A DNA stretch of 64,000 bases from positions 558,001-622,000 of the forward strand of contig NZ_CP042968.1 of the NCBI RefSeq assembly GCF_001693515.2, written 5' to 3'. The first letter of the stretch is position 1. Each line of letters begins with the position of its first letter. The notes beneath the pieces were generated by a model, which ran no database searches, was not told the origin of the DNA, and worked only from the letters and a program-made list of their open reading frames with translations. Shown here piece after piece: positions 17,289 to 26,602 of the stretch. This DNA is from Bradyrhizobium paxllaeri. Its GTDB lineage: Bacteria; Pseudomonadota; Alphaproteobacteria; Rhizobiales; Xanthobacteraceae. The translations under genes and the position numbers were made by a program.

Positions 17289-20200
17289 TCAATGCGCCTC
17301 TTCCCAATTGTTCGCCGCCCGCGCGTCCACTTGCAGCGGCACCGACAGCACGACGGCCGGGAACGGCGCGTCCTGCATCACGTGCTGCACCACCGGCAGC
17401 GTCGTCGCCACTTCTGCGTCGGGCACCTCGAAGATCAGTTCGTCGTGCACCTGCAGCAGCATCTGTGCCGACAGCTTCTTCTCCGCCAGCGCGTCTTCCA
17501 TCCGCGTCATGGCGCGGCGGATGATGTCGGCGGCGGTGCCCTGCAGCCGCGCGTTGATCGCGGCGCGCTCGTTGAAGGAGCGGACCGAGGCGTTGGAGGC
17601 CTTGATGTCAGGGTAGTGGCATTTCCGGCCGAACAGCGTCGTGACATAGCCGTTGGTGCGGCAGAAGTCGCGCGTCTCGTCCATGTAGGCGCGGATGCCC
17701 GGAAAGCGCTCGAAATATTTCTTGATGTAGGCGGAGGCTTCCTCGCGGGCGATGCCGAGCTGGTTCGCAAGCCCGAAAGCGGAGATGCCGTAGATGATGC
17801 CGAAATTGATCGCTTTGGCGCGGCGGCGCACTTCGCCCGGCATGTCCTTGATCGGCACGCCGAACATCTCGGACGCCGTCATGGCGTGAATGTCGAGCCC
17901 GTCGCGGAACGCCCGCTTCAGCACGGGGATGTCGGCGATCTCGGCCAGTAGCCGCAATTCGATCTGCGAATAGTCCGCCGACACCAGCTTGTGGCCCGGC
18001 GTTGCGATAAAGGCGCGGCGGATCTTGCGGCCGTCCTCGGTACGGACCGGGATGTTCTGCAGGTTCGGCTCGTTCGATGACAAGCGCCCCGTGGTGGTCG
18101 CGGCCAGCGCGTAGGTCGTGTGCACGCGATGGGTCTGCGGATGGACGTATTCCGGCAGCGCGTCGGTGTAGGTCGATTTCAGTTTCGACACCTGCCGCCA
18201 TTCCAGGATCTTCTTCGGGAATTCGTGGCCCTGTTCGGCGAGCTCGTCGAGGATCTGCGCCGAGGTGGACCACGCGCCGGTCTTGGTCTTGGTGCCGCCG
18301 GGTATGCCCATCTTGCCGAAGATGATGTCGCCGATCTGCTTGGGGCTGCCGACATTGATCGGCTCGCCGGCGATCTCCTGCAGCTCGGCCTCGACCCGCG
18401 CCGCGGTCTGGGCGAAATCGCCCGACAGCCGCGACAGCACCTGGCGATCAATGGAGATGCCGCGCCGCTCCATCCGCGCCAGCACGGTCACCAGCGGCCG
18501 CTCCAGCGTCTCATAGACCGTCGTCATGTGCTCGGCGGCGAGCCGCGGCCTCAGCACGCGATGCATGCGCAGGATCATGTCGGCGCTCTCGGCCGAATAG
18601 GCGGTCGCCTTGTCGATCGCGACCTGATCGAAGGTCAGCTTGTTCTTGCCGCTGCCGACGAGTTCGCCATGGCTGATGACGGCATGGCCGAACCAGCGCT
18701 CAGTGAGCGACTCCAGCGCGTGCGAGTTGCGCCCGGCATCGAGCGCGTACGACATCAACTGCGCATCGTCGACATTGCGCAGGGTGATGCCGTGCTGCGC
18801 CAGCATCACGGCGTTGAACTTGATGTTGAAGCCGATCTTGAGAATGCCTGCGGATTCCAATAGCGGATTCAGCGCCGCCAGCGCGTCGCCGGCCTTGATC
18901 TGGTCCGGCGCCAATCCGGCATCGAACAGGCCCGCGCCGCCGCCGGGCTGCTTGTGGGCGAGCGGCACGTAGCAGGCATCGTTCGGCGCCAGCGCCAGCG
19001 CGATGCCGCAGATGTCGGCCTGCATCGGATCGTCGGAGTTCGCCTTGGCGTCGATCGCAAATGTGCCGACATCGTAGGCGCGCGCAATCCAGGCCTTGAG
19101 CGCATCGAGGCTGCCGATGGTTTGGTACTTGCCGCGGTCGACCGGCAGTTTTCGCAACGCCTCGGCGCGCACGGCGGCGAGCGAGACCGGCGCGCCCTTG
19201 TGGCTCGCGGCCTTGTCTTGCTTGTCGGCGCCCTTGTCCGGCGCCGTTTTTCCCGTGCTCGCGGGAGAGGCGCCGGGGGCGTCGAACAGCGTCGCGCCTT
19301 CGGCATAGCCTTCCGGCTTCTTGCCTGATGGCGGCACCGCGAAGACACTGGCGCCGCTCTTGTTGCCTGCGTCCGGCTCGATGTCGGCCGGATCGACCTG
19401 CGAATATTCGGCGACGCGGCGGGTGAGGGTGGAGAATTCCATCGCCTTGAGGAACGCGATCAGCCTGCGCGCGTCGGGCTCTTGGACCAAGAGGTCGTCG
19501 AGCGGCACTTCGAGGTCGACCTTGTCGTCGAGCAGCACCAACTGTCGCGAAATCCGCGCCTTCTCGGCATTCTCGATCAGGGCCTCGCGCCGCTTCGGCT
19601 GCTTGATTTCGCCGGCGCGGAACAGCAACTGCTCCAGATCGCCATATTCCACGATCAGTTGGGCGGCGGTCTTGACGCCGATGCCGGGCACGCCCGGTAC
19701 GTTGTCGGTGGAGTCGCCCGCCAGGGCCTGCACCTCGACCACTTTCTCCGGCGGCACGCCGAACTTTTCGATCACTTCGGGAATACCGATGCGGCGGTCC
19801 TTCATGGTGTCATACATCGTGACCTTGTCGGTCACGAGCTGCATCAGATCCTTGTCGGAGGAAACGATGGTCGTGGTCGCACCGCGCTCGCCGGCCAGCC
19901 GCGCATAGGTCGCGATCAGATCGTCGGCTTCAAAGCCAATTTGCTCCAGGCACGGCAGGTCGAACGCGCGCACGGCTTCGCGGATCAGCGCGAATTGCGG
20001 GATCAGATCGTCGGGCGCCGGCGGCCGGTGCGCCTTGTAGTCGGGATAGAGCTTGTTGCGGAACGTGATCTCGGATTTGTCGAACACGATTGCGAGGTGG
20101 GTAGGCCGGTCATCCTCCGGCATGTCGCGCAACAGCTTCCACAGCATGTTGCAGAAGCCGAGCACGGCATTGACCTGCAGCCCGTCAGACTTGCGGTTCA

Positions 20201-20351
20201 GGGGCGGCAGCGCGTGATAGGCGCGGAAAATGTAGGAGGAACCGTCGACCAAAAAGACATGGTCGCCCTTGCCCGGATTTTTGGCTTGTGCCTTGGCAGG
20301 GGTTTTGGCGGGTGCGGGCTTGGCGGCGGCTTTGGGGGCTGATTTCGGCAT
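17289..20351 (-). CDS. polA: DNA polymerase I (with degenerate 3'-5' exonuclease site)
   Basis: 1020 residues, longer than E. coli PolA because of an Ala/Lys/Pro leader (1-28) and a low-complexity linker (about 325-395). Residues 30-310 form the 5'-3' nuclease, with FLVDGSSYIFRAYHA and the H3TH block VPGIGVKTAAQL. Residues 400-615 form the exonuclease-like domain. The rest is the polymerase, with SADYSQIELR, RRRAKAINFGIIYG and VHDELIF all intact. In the exonuclease domain E. coli Glu357, Asp424 and Asp501 correspond to Lys436, Asn513 and Ser589, and only the first Asp (434) and the Tyr (585) remain. Proofreading is probably absent, while polymerase and flap-nuclease functions look normal. Confidence 0.95.
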   Translation of the reverse strand: MPKSAPKAAAKPAPAKTPAKAQAKNPGKGDHVFLVDGSSYIFRAYHALPPLNRKSDGLQVNAVLGFCNMLWKLLRDMPEDDRPTHLAIVFDKSEITFRNKLYPDYKAHRPPAPDDLIPQFALIREAVRAFDLPCLEQIGFEADDLIATYARLAGERGATTTIVSSDKDLMQLVTDKVTMYDTMKDRRIGIPEVIEKFGVPPEKVVEVQALAGDSTDNVPGVPGIGVKTAAQLIVEYGDLEQLLFRAGEIKQPKRREALIENAEKARISRQLVLLDDKVDLEVPLDDLLVQEPDARRLIAFLKAMEFSTLTRRVAEYSQVDPADIEPDAGNKSGASVFAVPPSGKKPEGYAEGATLFDAPGASPASTGKTAPDKGADKQDKAASHKGAPVSLAAVRAEALRKLPVDRGKYQTIGSLDALKAWIARAYDVGTFAIDAKANSDDPMQADICGIALALAPNDACYVPLAHKQPGGGAGLFDAGLAPDQIKAGDALAALNPLLESAGILKIGFNIKFNAVMLAQHGITLRNVDDAQLMSYALDAGRNSHALESLTERWFGHAVISHGELVGSGKNKLTFDQVAIDKATAYSAESADMILRMHRVLRPRLAAEHMTTVYETLERPLVTVLARMERRGISIDRQVLSRLSGDFAQTAARVEAELQEIAGEPINVGSPKQIGDIIFGKMGIPGGTKTKTGAWSTSAQILDELAEQGHEFPKKILEWRQVSKLKSTYTDALPEYVHPQTHRVHTTYALAATTTGRLSSNEPNLQNIPVRTEDGRKIRRAFIATPGHKLVSADYSQIELRLLAEIADIPVLKRAFRDGLDIHAMTASEMFGVPIKDMPGEVRRRAKAINFGIIYGISAFGLANQLGIAREEASAYIKKYFERFPGIRAYMDETRDFCRTNGYVTTLFGRKCHYPDIKASNASVRSFNERAAINARLQGTAADIIRRAMTRMEDALAEKKLSAQMLLQVHDELIFEVPDAEVATTLPVVQHVMQDAPFPAVVLSVPLQVDARAANNWEEAH

Positions 20352-20440
20352 GGCCGAAATTTAGGGATTTTTGCGCGGATTGACAGCCTTGTGGGACGGT
20401 TTTTGAGCCCAATACACACCCCGTCATCACCACACACCTC

Positions 20441-20540
20441 GTCGTCACCCGCGAAAGCGGGTGATCCAGTACGCCGAGGCGGTCATGTTCAACTGAGATG
20501 GCCCGGCGTACTGGGTCGCCCGGTCGAGCCGGGCGATGAC
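20441..20540. repeat. GTCACCCGCGAAAGCGGGTGATCCAGTA / GCCCGGTCGAGCCGGGCGATGAC repeat
   Basis: A composite palindrome of the CCAGTA/TACTGG family. The left end carries a GTCGTCACCCGCGAAAGCGGG hairpin and the right end a GCCCGGTCGAGCCGGGC hairpin, with GATCCAGTACGCCG facing CGGCGTACTGGGTC between. It separates polA from the acyltransferase. Confidence 0.8.
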
Positions 20541-20561
20541 AGCAAGGGTGTGTCGAGCAGC

Positions 20562-21614
20562 CTACTCCGCCGGCTGCAGCGCGGGCCGGGCCTTTTTCGG
20601 TGCGATCCAGAATGCGGCCGGCCGCTCGAACAGGAAATCGGCGCGGACCAGCAGCGCCAGCCGCCAGATCAGAATCGCTCCCGCGACACCGGCGACGGTC
20701 ACGATCAGGGAAACCGTCCCGATATCGGCGATCAGGCCGGTCTTGAGCAGCAGCGTCCGGGTCACGGCCATCGGCAGGAAGAAGGCGAGATAGATGACGA
20801 TGGAATGCCCGCCACAATAGCGCAGGAAGTTCAGCCACTGTATCCGTGCCAGCAGCGTGCCCATGACGATGATGGCGCATGCGCCCGCAAATCCGAGCGC
20901 GAGCGAAACCAGCGGCCATTCGTCAACGCCGGATGCGACCAGCACGCCGTTGACGATCGCCCACAGCGCGAGGCCGGCGAGCGCCAGCACGGGCTTCTCT
21001 CGCGAACGATCCGAGAGTGCGAACACGTAAGAAGCAAACAGATAGCCGGAATAGAAATAGACGAAACGTCCGCAGAATTCGTCGATCACGGTCCAGCCGG
21101 TCGCGACATGCGCCATCTCCAGCGCCGCGGCTACGATCCAGATCGCGGCTGATGGGAGCTTGCGTGACAGTTTTGTGACGACGAAGAACACCGGCAGCAG
21201 ATAAATGAACCAGAGCGTGCCGAACGGCTCGATGAAGGTTTGCAGATACAGCATGCCAACATGCTGCCAGCCGCCTTCCGCGGCGAAGCCAGGGGCCTTG
21301 AAACCGAACTGAATCGCCACCCACAACAGATAGAAATAGGCGAAATGCACGACTTTGCGGTCGAGATAAGTGCGCCAGTCGCGATCGATCACGACCGCCA
21401 GGAACAGGCCCGAAATCAGAAAGAAATCCGGCATCCGGAACGGTTTTGCAAACATCACGAAGGCATGCATGAAACCGGTGTCGCCGGCGGCCTTTTCCAC
21501 GCCCAGCACCGAATGCATCATCACCACCATGACGATGCAGATGCCCTTGGCATAGTCCACCCAGTCGATGCGGGTGGAGCGTTCGGTGACGGCGGATGTA
21601 CCGTTTAAGGTCAT
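20562..21614 (-). CDS. Membrane acyltransferase, acyltransferase-3 family
   Basis: 350 residues with about ten membrane-spanning segments. The N-terminal WVDYAKGICIVMVVMMHS with the family histidine in segment 1, and FFLISGLFLAVVIDRDW, are hallmarks of the OafA/OpgC acyltransferase-3 group. These transfer acetyl or succinyl groups to sugars on the outer face of the inner membrane. It is divergent from the UDP-glucose dehydrogenase gene, which fits a role in modifying envelope polysaccharide, but the acceptor is not known. Confidence 0.82.
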   Translation of the reverse strand: MTLNGTSAVTERSTRIDWVDYAKGICIVMVVMMHSVLGVEKAAGDTGFMHAFVMFAKPFRMPDFFLISGLFLAVVIDRDWRTYLDRKVVHFAYFYLLWVAIQFGFKAPGFAAEGGWQHVGMLYLQTFIEPFGTLWFIYLLPVFFVVTKLSRKLPSAAIWIVAAALEMAHVATGWTVIDEFCGRFVYFYSGYLFASYVFALSDRSREKPVLALAGLALWAIVNGVLVASGVDEWPLVSLALGFAGACAIIVMGTLLARIQWLNFLRYCGGHSIVIYLAFFLPMAVTRTLLLKTGLIADIGTVSLIVTVAGVAGAILIWRLALLVRADFLFERPAAFWIAPKKARPALQPAE

Positions 21615-21789
21615 CGGTGTTCCTTTTCGGCGCGACGTGGCCGCATCTTCGGCCCGATCCGTTGCTTTCTCCTTTATTCATACAAATGACATGCCGACTT
21701 ACCTCGTTTTTTCCGATTTCCCCTTGGACGAAAAATGCTCTAAGACGCCGACAAAATCGGGATTGGCGTTAACCATACGGGTTGTTTTC

Positions 21790-23106
21790 ATGCGAATCGC
21801 CATGATTGGCACGGGCTATGTGGGGCTGGTATCCGGCGCCTGCTTTGCCGACTTCGGCCACCAGGTCACCTGCGTCGACAAGGATGCCGGCAAGATCGAA
21901 GCCCTGCGCCGAGGTGAAATCCCGATCTTCGAACCCGGGCTCGATGAACTTGTCGCCTCCAACGTCAAGGCCAAGCGGCTGGACTTCACCACCGACCTGA
22001 CCGCGCCGGTCGCGGAAGCCGACGCTGTGTTCATCGCGGTCGGCACGCCGTCGCGGCGCGGCGATGGCCATGCCGACCTGACTTACGTCTACAGCGCCGC
22101 GCGCGAGATCGCCGCGGTGCTGTCGGGCTTTACGGTGGTGGTGACGAAATCGACCGTGCCGGTCGGCACCGGTGATGAGGTTGAGCGCCTGATCCGCGAA
22201 GCCAATCCGTCGGCCGATGTGGTGGTCGCCTCCAATCCGGAGTTCCTGCGCGAGGGCGCGGCGATCCGCGACTTCAAATTCCCCGACCGGATCGTGGTCG
22301 GCACCGACGACGAACGCGGGCGCAAGGTGCTCGGCGACGTCTACCGGCCGCTGTCGCTGAACCAGGCGCCGGTGATGTATACGGCGCGGCGCACGGCTGA
22401 GCTGATCAAATACGCGGCGAACGCATTTCTCGCCACCAAGATCACCTTCATCAACGAGATTGCCGATCTCTCCGAAAAGGTCGGCGCCGACGTCCAGCAG
22501 GTCGCGCGCGGCATCGGCCTCGACAACCGTATCGGCCCGAAATTCCTGCACGCCGGTCCGGGCTTCGGCGGCTCCTGCTTTCCGAAGGATACCCGCGCGC
22601 TGGTCAAGATCGCGCAGGATCACGACGTGCAATTGCGCATCGTCGAGGCGGTGCTCGGCGTCAACGACATCCGAAAGCGGGCGATGGCGCGCAAGGTGTC
22701 GAATGCCGCCGGCAACTTGCGCGGCAAGACGGTCGCGGTGCTCGGCCTCACCTTCAAGCCCGACACCGACGACATGCGCGAGGCGCCGTCGATTCCGCTG
22801 GTCACCGGCCTGCTCGACATGGGCGCGAAAGTGCGCGCGCACGATCCGGTCGGCATGGAGCAGGCGAAGAAGGAACTGCCCGAGATCGCGTATTGCGACG
22901 ATCCCTATGAGTGCGTGAAGGGGGCGGACGCGATGGTGATCGTCACCGAATGGGTGCAATACCGCGCGCTCGATCTGGATCGAATCAAGGGCGCGATGGC
23001 GCAGCCGGTCGTGGTCGACCTGCGCAATATCTACCGTCCCGAGGACATGGCCGCGCACGGCTTTACCTACGAGAGCGTCGGGCGGGCGTCCGAGCCGCTG
23101 GTGTAG
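21790..23106 (+). CDS. UDP-glucose 6-dehydrogenase
   Basis: 438 residues from MRIAMIGTGYVGL, where the Rossmann NAD site GTGYVG begins. A longer frame from 21568 is unsupported. It oxidises UDP-glucose twice to UDP-glucuronate. The catalytic cysteine is in GPGFGGSCFPKDT near residue 260. The central NEIADLSEKVG and the C-terminal GLTFKPDTDDMREAPS complete the family blocks. The product feeds acidic exopolysaccharide, capsule or LPS. It is a single gene with a family repeat just after it. Confidence 0.95.
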   Translation: MRIAMIGTGYVGLVSGACFADFGHQVTCVDKDAGKIEALRRGEIPIFEPGLDELVASNVKAKRLDFTTDLTAPVAEADAVFIAVGTPSRRGDGHADLTYVYSAAREIAAVLSGFTVVVTKSTVPVGTGDEVERLIREANPSADVVVASNPEFLREGAAIRDFKFPDRIVVGTDDERGRKVLGDVYRPLSLNQAPVMYTARRTAELIKYAANAFLATKITFINEIADLSEKVGADVQQVARGIGLDNRIGPKFLHAGPGFGGSCFPKDTRALVKIAQDHDVQLRIVEAVLGVNDIRKRAMARKVSNAAGNLRGKTVAVLGLTFKPDTDDMREAPSIPLVTGLLDMGAKVRAHDPVGMEQAKKELPEIAYCDDPYECVKGADAMVIVTEWVQYRALDLDRIKGAMAQPVVVDLRNIYRPEDMAAHGFTYESVGRASEPLV

Positions 23107-23124
23107 GCGCACGATGGTAATTTT

Positions 23125-23214
23125 CGTCATGGCCGGGCTTGTCCCGGCCATCCACGTCTTGTTCTCTGTTGGGCACAAAAGACGTGGATGCCCGGGACAA
23201 GCCCGGGCATGACG
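23125..23214. repeat. CGTCATGGCCGGGCTTGTCCCGG palindromic repeat, copy 2
   Basis: The same element as at 14741-14830, with arms CGTCATGGCCGGGCTTGTCC and GGACAAGCCCGGGCATGACG. It ends 5 bp before the proposed hrpB start, so the hrpB open frame reads backward through it (…DARDKPGHDE). Confidence 0.85.
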
Positions 23215-23219
23215 AGCTG

Positions 23220-25706
23220 GTGAGACCGTTGCCCCGCACTTTCGACACCCCTCTCCCGATCGACGTGGTGCTCGACGAGCTCGATCGCGCGCTCGCGGCC
23301 AACAACACCGCGGTGCTGGTGGCGCCTCCCGGCGCCGGCAAAACCACGCGGGTGCCGCTCGCGCTGCTCGATGCACCGTGGCTGAAGAACAAGAAGATCA
23401 TCATGCTGGAGCCGCGGCGGATCGCGGCGCGCGCCAGCGCCGAGCGGATGGCGCGGACGCTCGGCGAGCGGGCAGGGGAGACCGTCGGCTATCGCGTCCG
23501 CTTCGGCTCGAAGATCTCGCGCGCGACCCGGATCGAGGTCGTCACCGAGGGAATCTTCTCGCGGCAGATTCTCGACGATCCCGAGTTGAACGGCGTCGCC
23601 GCGGTGCTATTCGACGAATTCCATGAGCGGTCGCTCGACGCCGATCTGGGCTTAGCGCTCGCCCGCGACGCGCAAACCGGCTTGCGCGAGGATCTACGTA
23701 TCCTCGTGATGTCGGCAACCCTCGACGGCGCGCGTGTCGGCAAACTGCTCGGCGATGCGCCTGTCGTTGCGAGCGAAGGCCGCGCCTTTCCGGTCGAGAC
23801 GCGCTATCTCGGCCGCAAGGTGGATGCGCCGATCGAGCGGCAGATGGCGGATGCGATCGCAACCGCGCTGCGCGCCGATCCCGGTTCGGTGCTGGCGTTT
23901 CTGCCGGGCGCGGCCGAAATCCGCCGCACGCAGAATTTTCTCGCCGAACGGGTCCATGATGCGAGCGTGGAAATCGTGCCGCTGTTCGGCGCGCTCGATG
24001 CGGCCGTACAGGACCGCGCCATCGCGCCGGCGCCGAAGGGAAGCCGCAAGGTCGTGCTGGCAACTTCCATTGCCGAGACTTCACTGACCATCGAGGGTGT
24101 GCGCATCGTCGTCGATTCCGGCCTGGCGCGGGTGCCGCGATATGAGCCTGACATCGGCCTGACGCGCCTGGAAACCGTGCGCGCCTCGCGCGCCGCGGTC
24201 GATCAGCGCCGTGGCCGCGCCGGCCGTACCGAGCCCGGCGTCTGCTACCGGCTGTGGGACGAGCCGCAGACGGCCTCGCTTGCCGCCTATACGCAGCCCG
24301 AAATTCTCTCGGCCGATCTGTCCTCGCTGGTGCTCGATCTCGCGCAATGGGGCGTCCGCGATCCCAGTACATTGGCGTTTCTCGATCCTCCGCCGGCGCC
24401 GGCGCTGAAGGAAGCCAATAGCCTGCTGCACGAGCTCGGCGCGCTCGATCCGGACGGCCGGATCACGGCGGAAGGCCACAGCCTGCGGGCGCTGGCGCTG
24501 CCGCCGCGGCTGGCGCGCATGATCGTGGATTCGCACCGGCTGGGCGCAGGGGAGGAGGCGGCCGAAATCGCGGCTGTTCTGACCGAGCGCGGCCTCGGCG
24601 GTGACAGCGTCGATCTCGATGTCAGGCTCGAGCAGTTTCGTCGCGACCGTTCGCCCCGCGCGTCCAGCGCGCGCAGCCTGGCGCAGCGCTGGGCGCAACA
24701 GGTGGTGGCGACAGAGGGGACGCCCGAAGAGGACGCCTCGCCGTCCACCGGCATCATGCTCGCGCTGGCCTTTCCCGATCGCGTCGCGCGCAATCGCGGC
24801 AACGGCAGTTTTGTGCTCGCCAATGGTCGCGGCGCCGCTGTCGAGCAGGCCTCGTCGCTGGCTCGCACGCCCTATATCGCCGTGGGTGAACTGACCGGAA
24901 CGGCAGCGCAGGGACGCATCCTCCTTGCCGCGCCGATTGCGCAAGCCGATATCGAAACGCGCTTCGCCGACCAGATCGAGAATGCGGATGAGATCTCGTT
25001 CGATCGCAGCGCGATGGCGCTGCGCGCCCGCCGCAAGCGGACGCTGCACGCGATCACGCTGTCGGAAGCGCCGATGGCGCTGTCGCCGTCGGCCGAGACC
25101 GCGCGCATCTTCGCCGCCGGATTGATCGCCGCCGGCCTCGACAAATTGCCATGGTCGAAAGCGCTGAAGCAGTGGCGCGATCGCGTGATGTTCCTGCGCA
25201 GGGCGGAGGACGAAAGTTGGCCCGACTTGTCGGATGCGGCGCTCGCAGCCGAATCCGAAAGCTGGCTGGTGCCGGCGCTCTACGACAAGACCTCGCTGAA
25301 GGATTTTTCGCCCGGCGATCTCTCCGATGCGCTGATGACGCTGTTGCCGTGGGAATTGCGCGCGCGGCTGGAGCGCGAGGCGCCGACGCATTTCGAGGCG
25401 CCGACCGGCACCATGCTGGCGATCGACTACGAGGCCGAGCAGGGGCCGACGATTGCCGTACGCCTGCAGGAATTGTTCGGACTCAACACCCATCCCTCGA
25501 TCGCCAAGGGCGCGGTGCCGCTGGTGCTGGAATTGCTGTCGCCGGCGCAACGCCCGGTGCAGGTGACGCGCGACCTGCCAGGCTTCTGGCGCGGCAGCTA
25601 TTCCGCCGTGCGCTCCGACCTGCGCGGCCGCTATCCCCGCCACCCCTGGCCGGAAGATCCGGCGAACGCGCTGCCGACCCGCCGTGTCAAGCCGCGCGGA
25701 ACGTGA
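23220..25706 (+). CDS. hrpB: ATP-dependent helicase HrpB
   Basis: About 828 residues from a GTG at 23220 (TTG at 23229 is equally possible). An upstream in-frame ATG at 23139 lies inside a dispersed repeat and is not credible. This is a DExH-box helicase: Walker A GAGKTT, DEFHE, MSATLDG, and motif VI QRRGRAGR. It is followed by the winged-helix/ratchet region and the HrpB-specific C-terminal domain ending PKHPWPEDP-like (here HPWPEDPANALP). HrpB is a common but poorly understood RNA helicase. It is a single gene with a repeat on each side. Confidence 0.92.
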   Translation: MRPLPRTFDTPLPIDVVLDELDRALAANNTAVLVAPPGAGKTTRVPLALLDAPWLKNKKIIMLEPRRIAARASAERMARTLGERAGETVGYRVRFGSKISRATRIEVVTEGIFSRQILDDPELNGVAAVLFDEFHERSLDADLGLALARDAQTGLREDLRILVMSATLDGARVGKLLGDAPVVASEGRAFPVETRYLGRKVDAPIERQMADAIATALRADPGSVLAFLPGAAEIRRTQNFLAERVHDASVEIVPLFGALDAAVQDRAIAPAPKGSRKVVLATSIAETSLTIEGVRIVVDSGLARVPRYEPDIGLTRLETVRASRAAVDQRRGRAGRTEPGVCYRLWDEPQTASLAAYTQPEILSADLSSLVLDLAQWGVRDPSTLAFLDPPPAPALKEANSLLHELGALDPDGRITAEGHSLRALALPPRLARMIVDSHRLGAGEEAAEIAAVLTERGLGGDSVDLDVRLEQFRRDRSPRASSARSLAQRWAQQVVATEGTPEEDASPSTGIMLALAFPDRVARNRGNGSFVLANGRGAAVEQASSLARTPYIAVGELTGTAAQGRILLAAPIAQADIETRFADQIENADEISFDRSAMALRARRKRTLHAITLSEAPMALSPSAETARIFAAGLIAAGLDKLPWSKALKQWRDRVMFLRRAEDESWPDLSDAALAAESESWLVPALYDKTSLKDFSPGDLSDALMTLLPWELRARLEREAPTHFEAPTGTMLAIDYEAEQGPTIAVRLQELFGLNTHPSIAKGAVPLVLELLSPAQRPVQVTRDLPGFWRGSYSAVRSDLRGRYPRHPWPEDPANALPTRRVKPRGT

Positions 25707-25713
25707 GGCGCTG

Positions 25714-25840
25714 CTCCCTCGCCCCGCTCTTGCGGGGAGAGGGTCGGGGTGAGGGGCTCTCTCCGCGAAGATAGTGAGAGACGAGTCCGCGGAGAGAGCC
25801 CCTCACCCGGCCTCTCCCCGTAAGAACGGGGAGAGGTGAA
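25714..25840. repeat. CTCTCCCC...GGGGAGAGG palindromic intergenic repeat
   Basis: Nested inverted repeats: GCCCCGCTCTTGCGGGGAGA at the left, CTCTCCGCG / CGCGGAGAG in the middle, and CTCTCCCCGTAAGAACGGGG at the right. A related, more diverged element is at 48404-48610. It follows hrpB and may serve as its 3' structure. Confidence 0.75.
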
Positions 25841-25962
25841 GCACCGCCCGTTAACGCTTCACTCATCCTTTTCGTCAAAATGGCAGGCCCGGCCATCGCC
25901 GTTAGTCGCGGTTTCGCGACTCGCATGGTGATATCGGCGGTCTGGCAAAGCGAGCGTGGCGT

Positions 25963-26484
25963 ATGCGTAACCTGATGATCCTTGCCGCCGTTCTGGTCGG
26001 CCTCGGCACCTATATGGGGCAGATGGCGGGCAAGATGTCGGCGGCACCGGCGCCGGCACCTGCCAGCGCATCGCCGAAAAAGGCTCCGCCGCAAACGGTC
26101 GCGTACGCCTCCGGCCGCACCCTCGACATTCCCCGCGATGCCCGCGGCCATTTCCAGACCGACGGCCACATCGACGGCCAGCGTATCAATTTCCTGGTCG
26201 ACACCGGCGCCTCGGTGGTGGCGTTGAATGAGAAGTCCGCGGCCCGCTTCGGCCTGCGTCCTTCGCTCAGCGACTACAACGCGACGGTCTCCACCGCCAA
26301 CGGCACCATCAAGGCTGCGCGCGCGCGGCTCGCGATGATCGATCTCGGCGGCATCGTGGTGCGGGACGTCGACGCGCTGGTGCTGCCGGACGAAGCGCTG
26401 TCGGAGAACCTGCTCGGCATGTCGTTCCTGTCGAAGCTGAAGCGCTTTAACTATGCCAACGGCCGCCTGGTGCTGGAACAGTAA
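25963..26484 (+). CDS. Membrane-anchored retropepsin-like aspartic protease (TIGR02281 family)
   Basis: 173 residues. An N-terminal hydrophobic segment (LMILAAVLVGLGTYMG) anchors or exports it. An Ala/Pro linker follows. Residues about 65-170 form a single retropepsin-type lobe, with the active site FLVDTGASVVALNE and the closing NLLGMSFLSKLKRF. Proteins of this clan-AA group are dimeric in principle and occur widely in Alphaproteobacteria. The substrate is unknown. It precedes the phosphomannomutase by 118 bp on the same strand but is probably independent. Confidence 0.85.
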   Translation: MRNLMILAAVLVGLGTYMGQMAGKMSAAPAPAPASASPKKAPPQTVAYASGRTLDIPRDARGHFQTDGHIDGQRINFLVDTGASVVALNEKSAARFGLRPSLSDYNATVSTANGTIKAARARLAMIDLGGIVVRDVDALVLPDEALSENLLGMSFLSKLKRFNYANGRLVLEQ

Positions 26485-26602
26485 GGTTACCCGGCTACCA
26501 AACCGCCGCAATTGATCGCCACAACGCGCCGGCCCGCTATCGCCCGGCCTGCGTATTCGCTATGGCTGCGGTTCCCCTAGCTTTCCACGACAAGGTTATT
26601 TC

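Noticed and set aside
21769..23376. 535-codon open frame on the minus strand
   Set aside because: Antisense to the UDP-glucose dehydrogenase gene and a repeat; low-complexity Arg-rich product.
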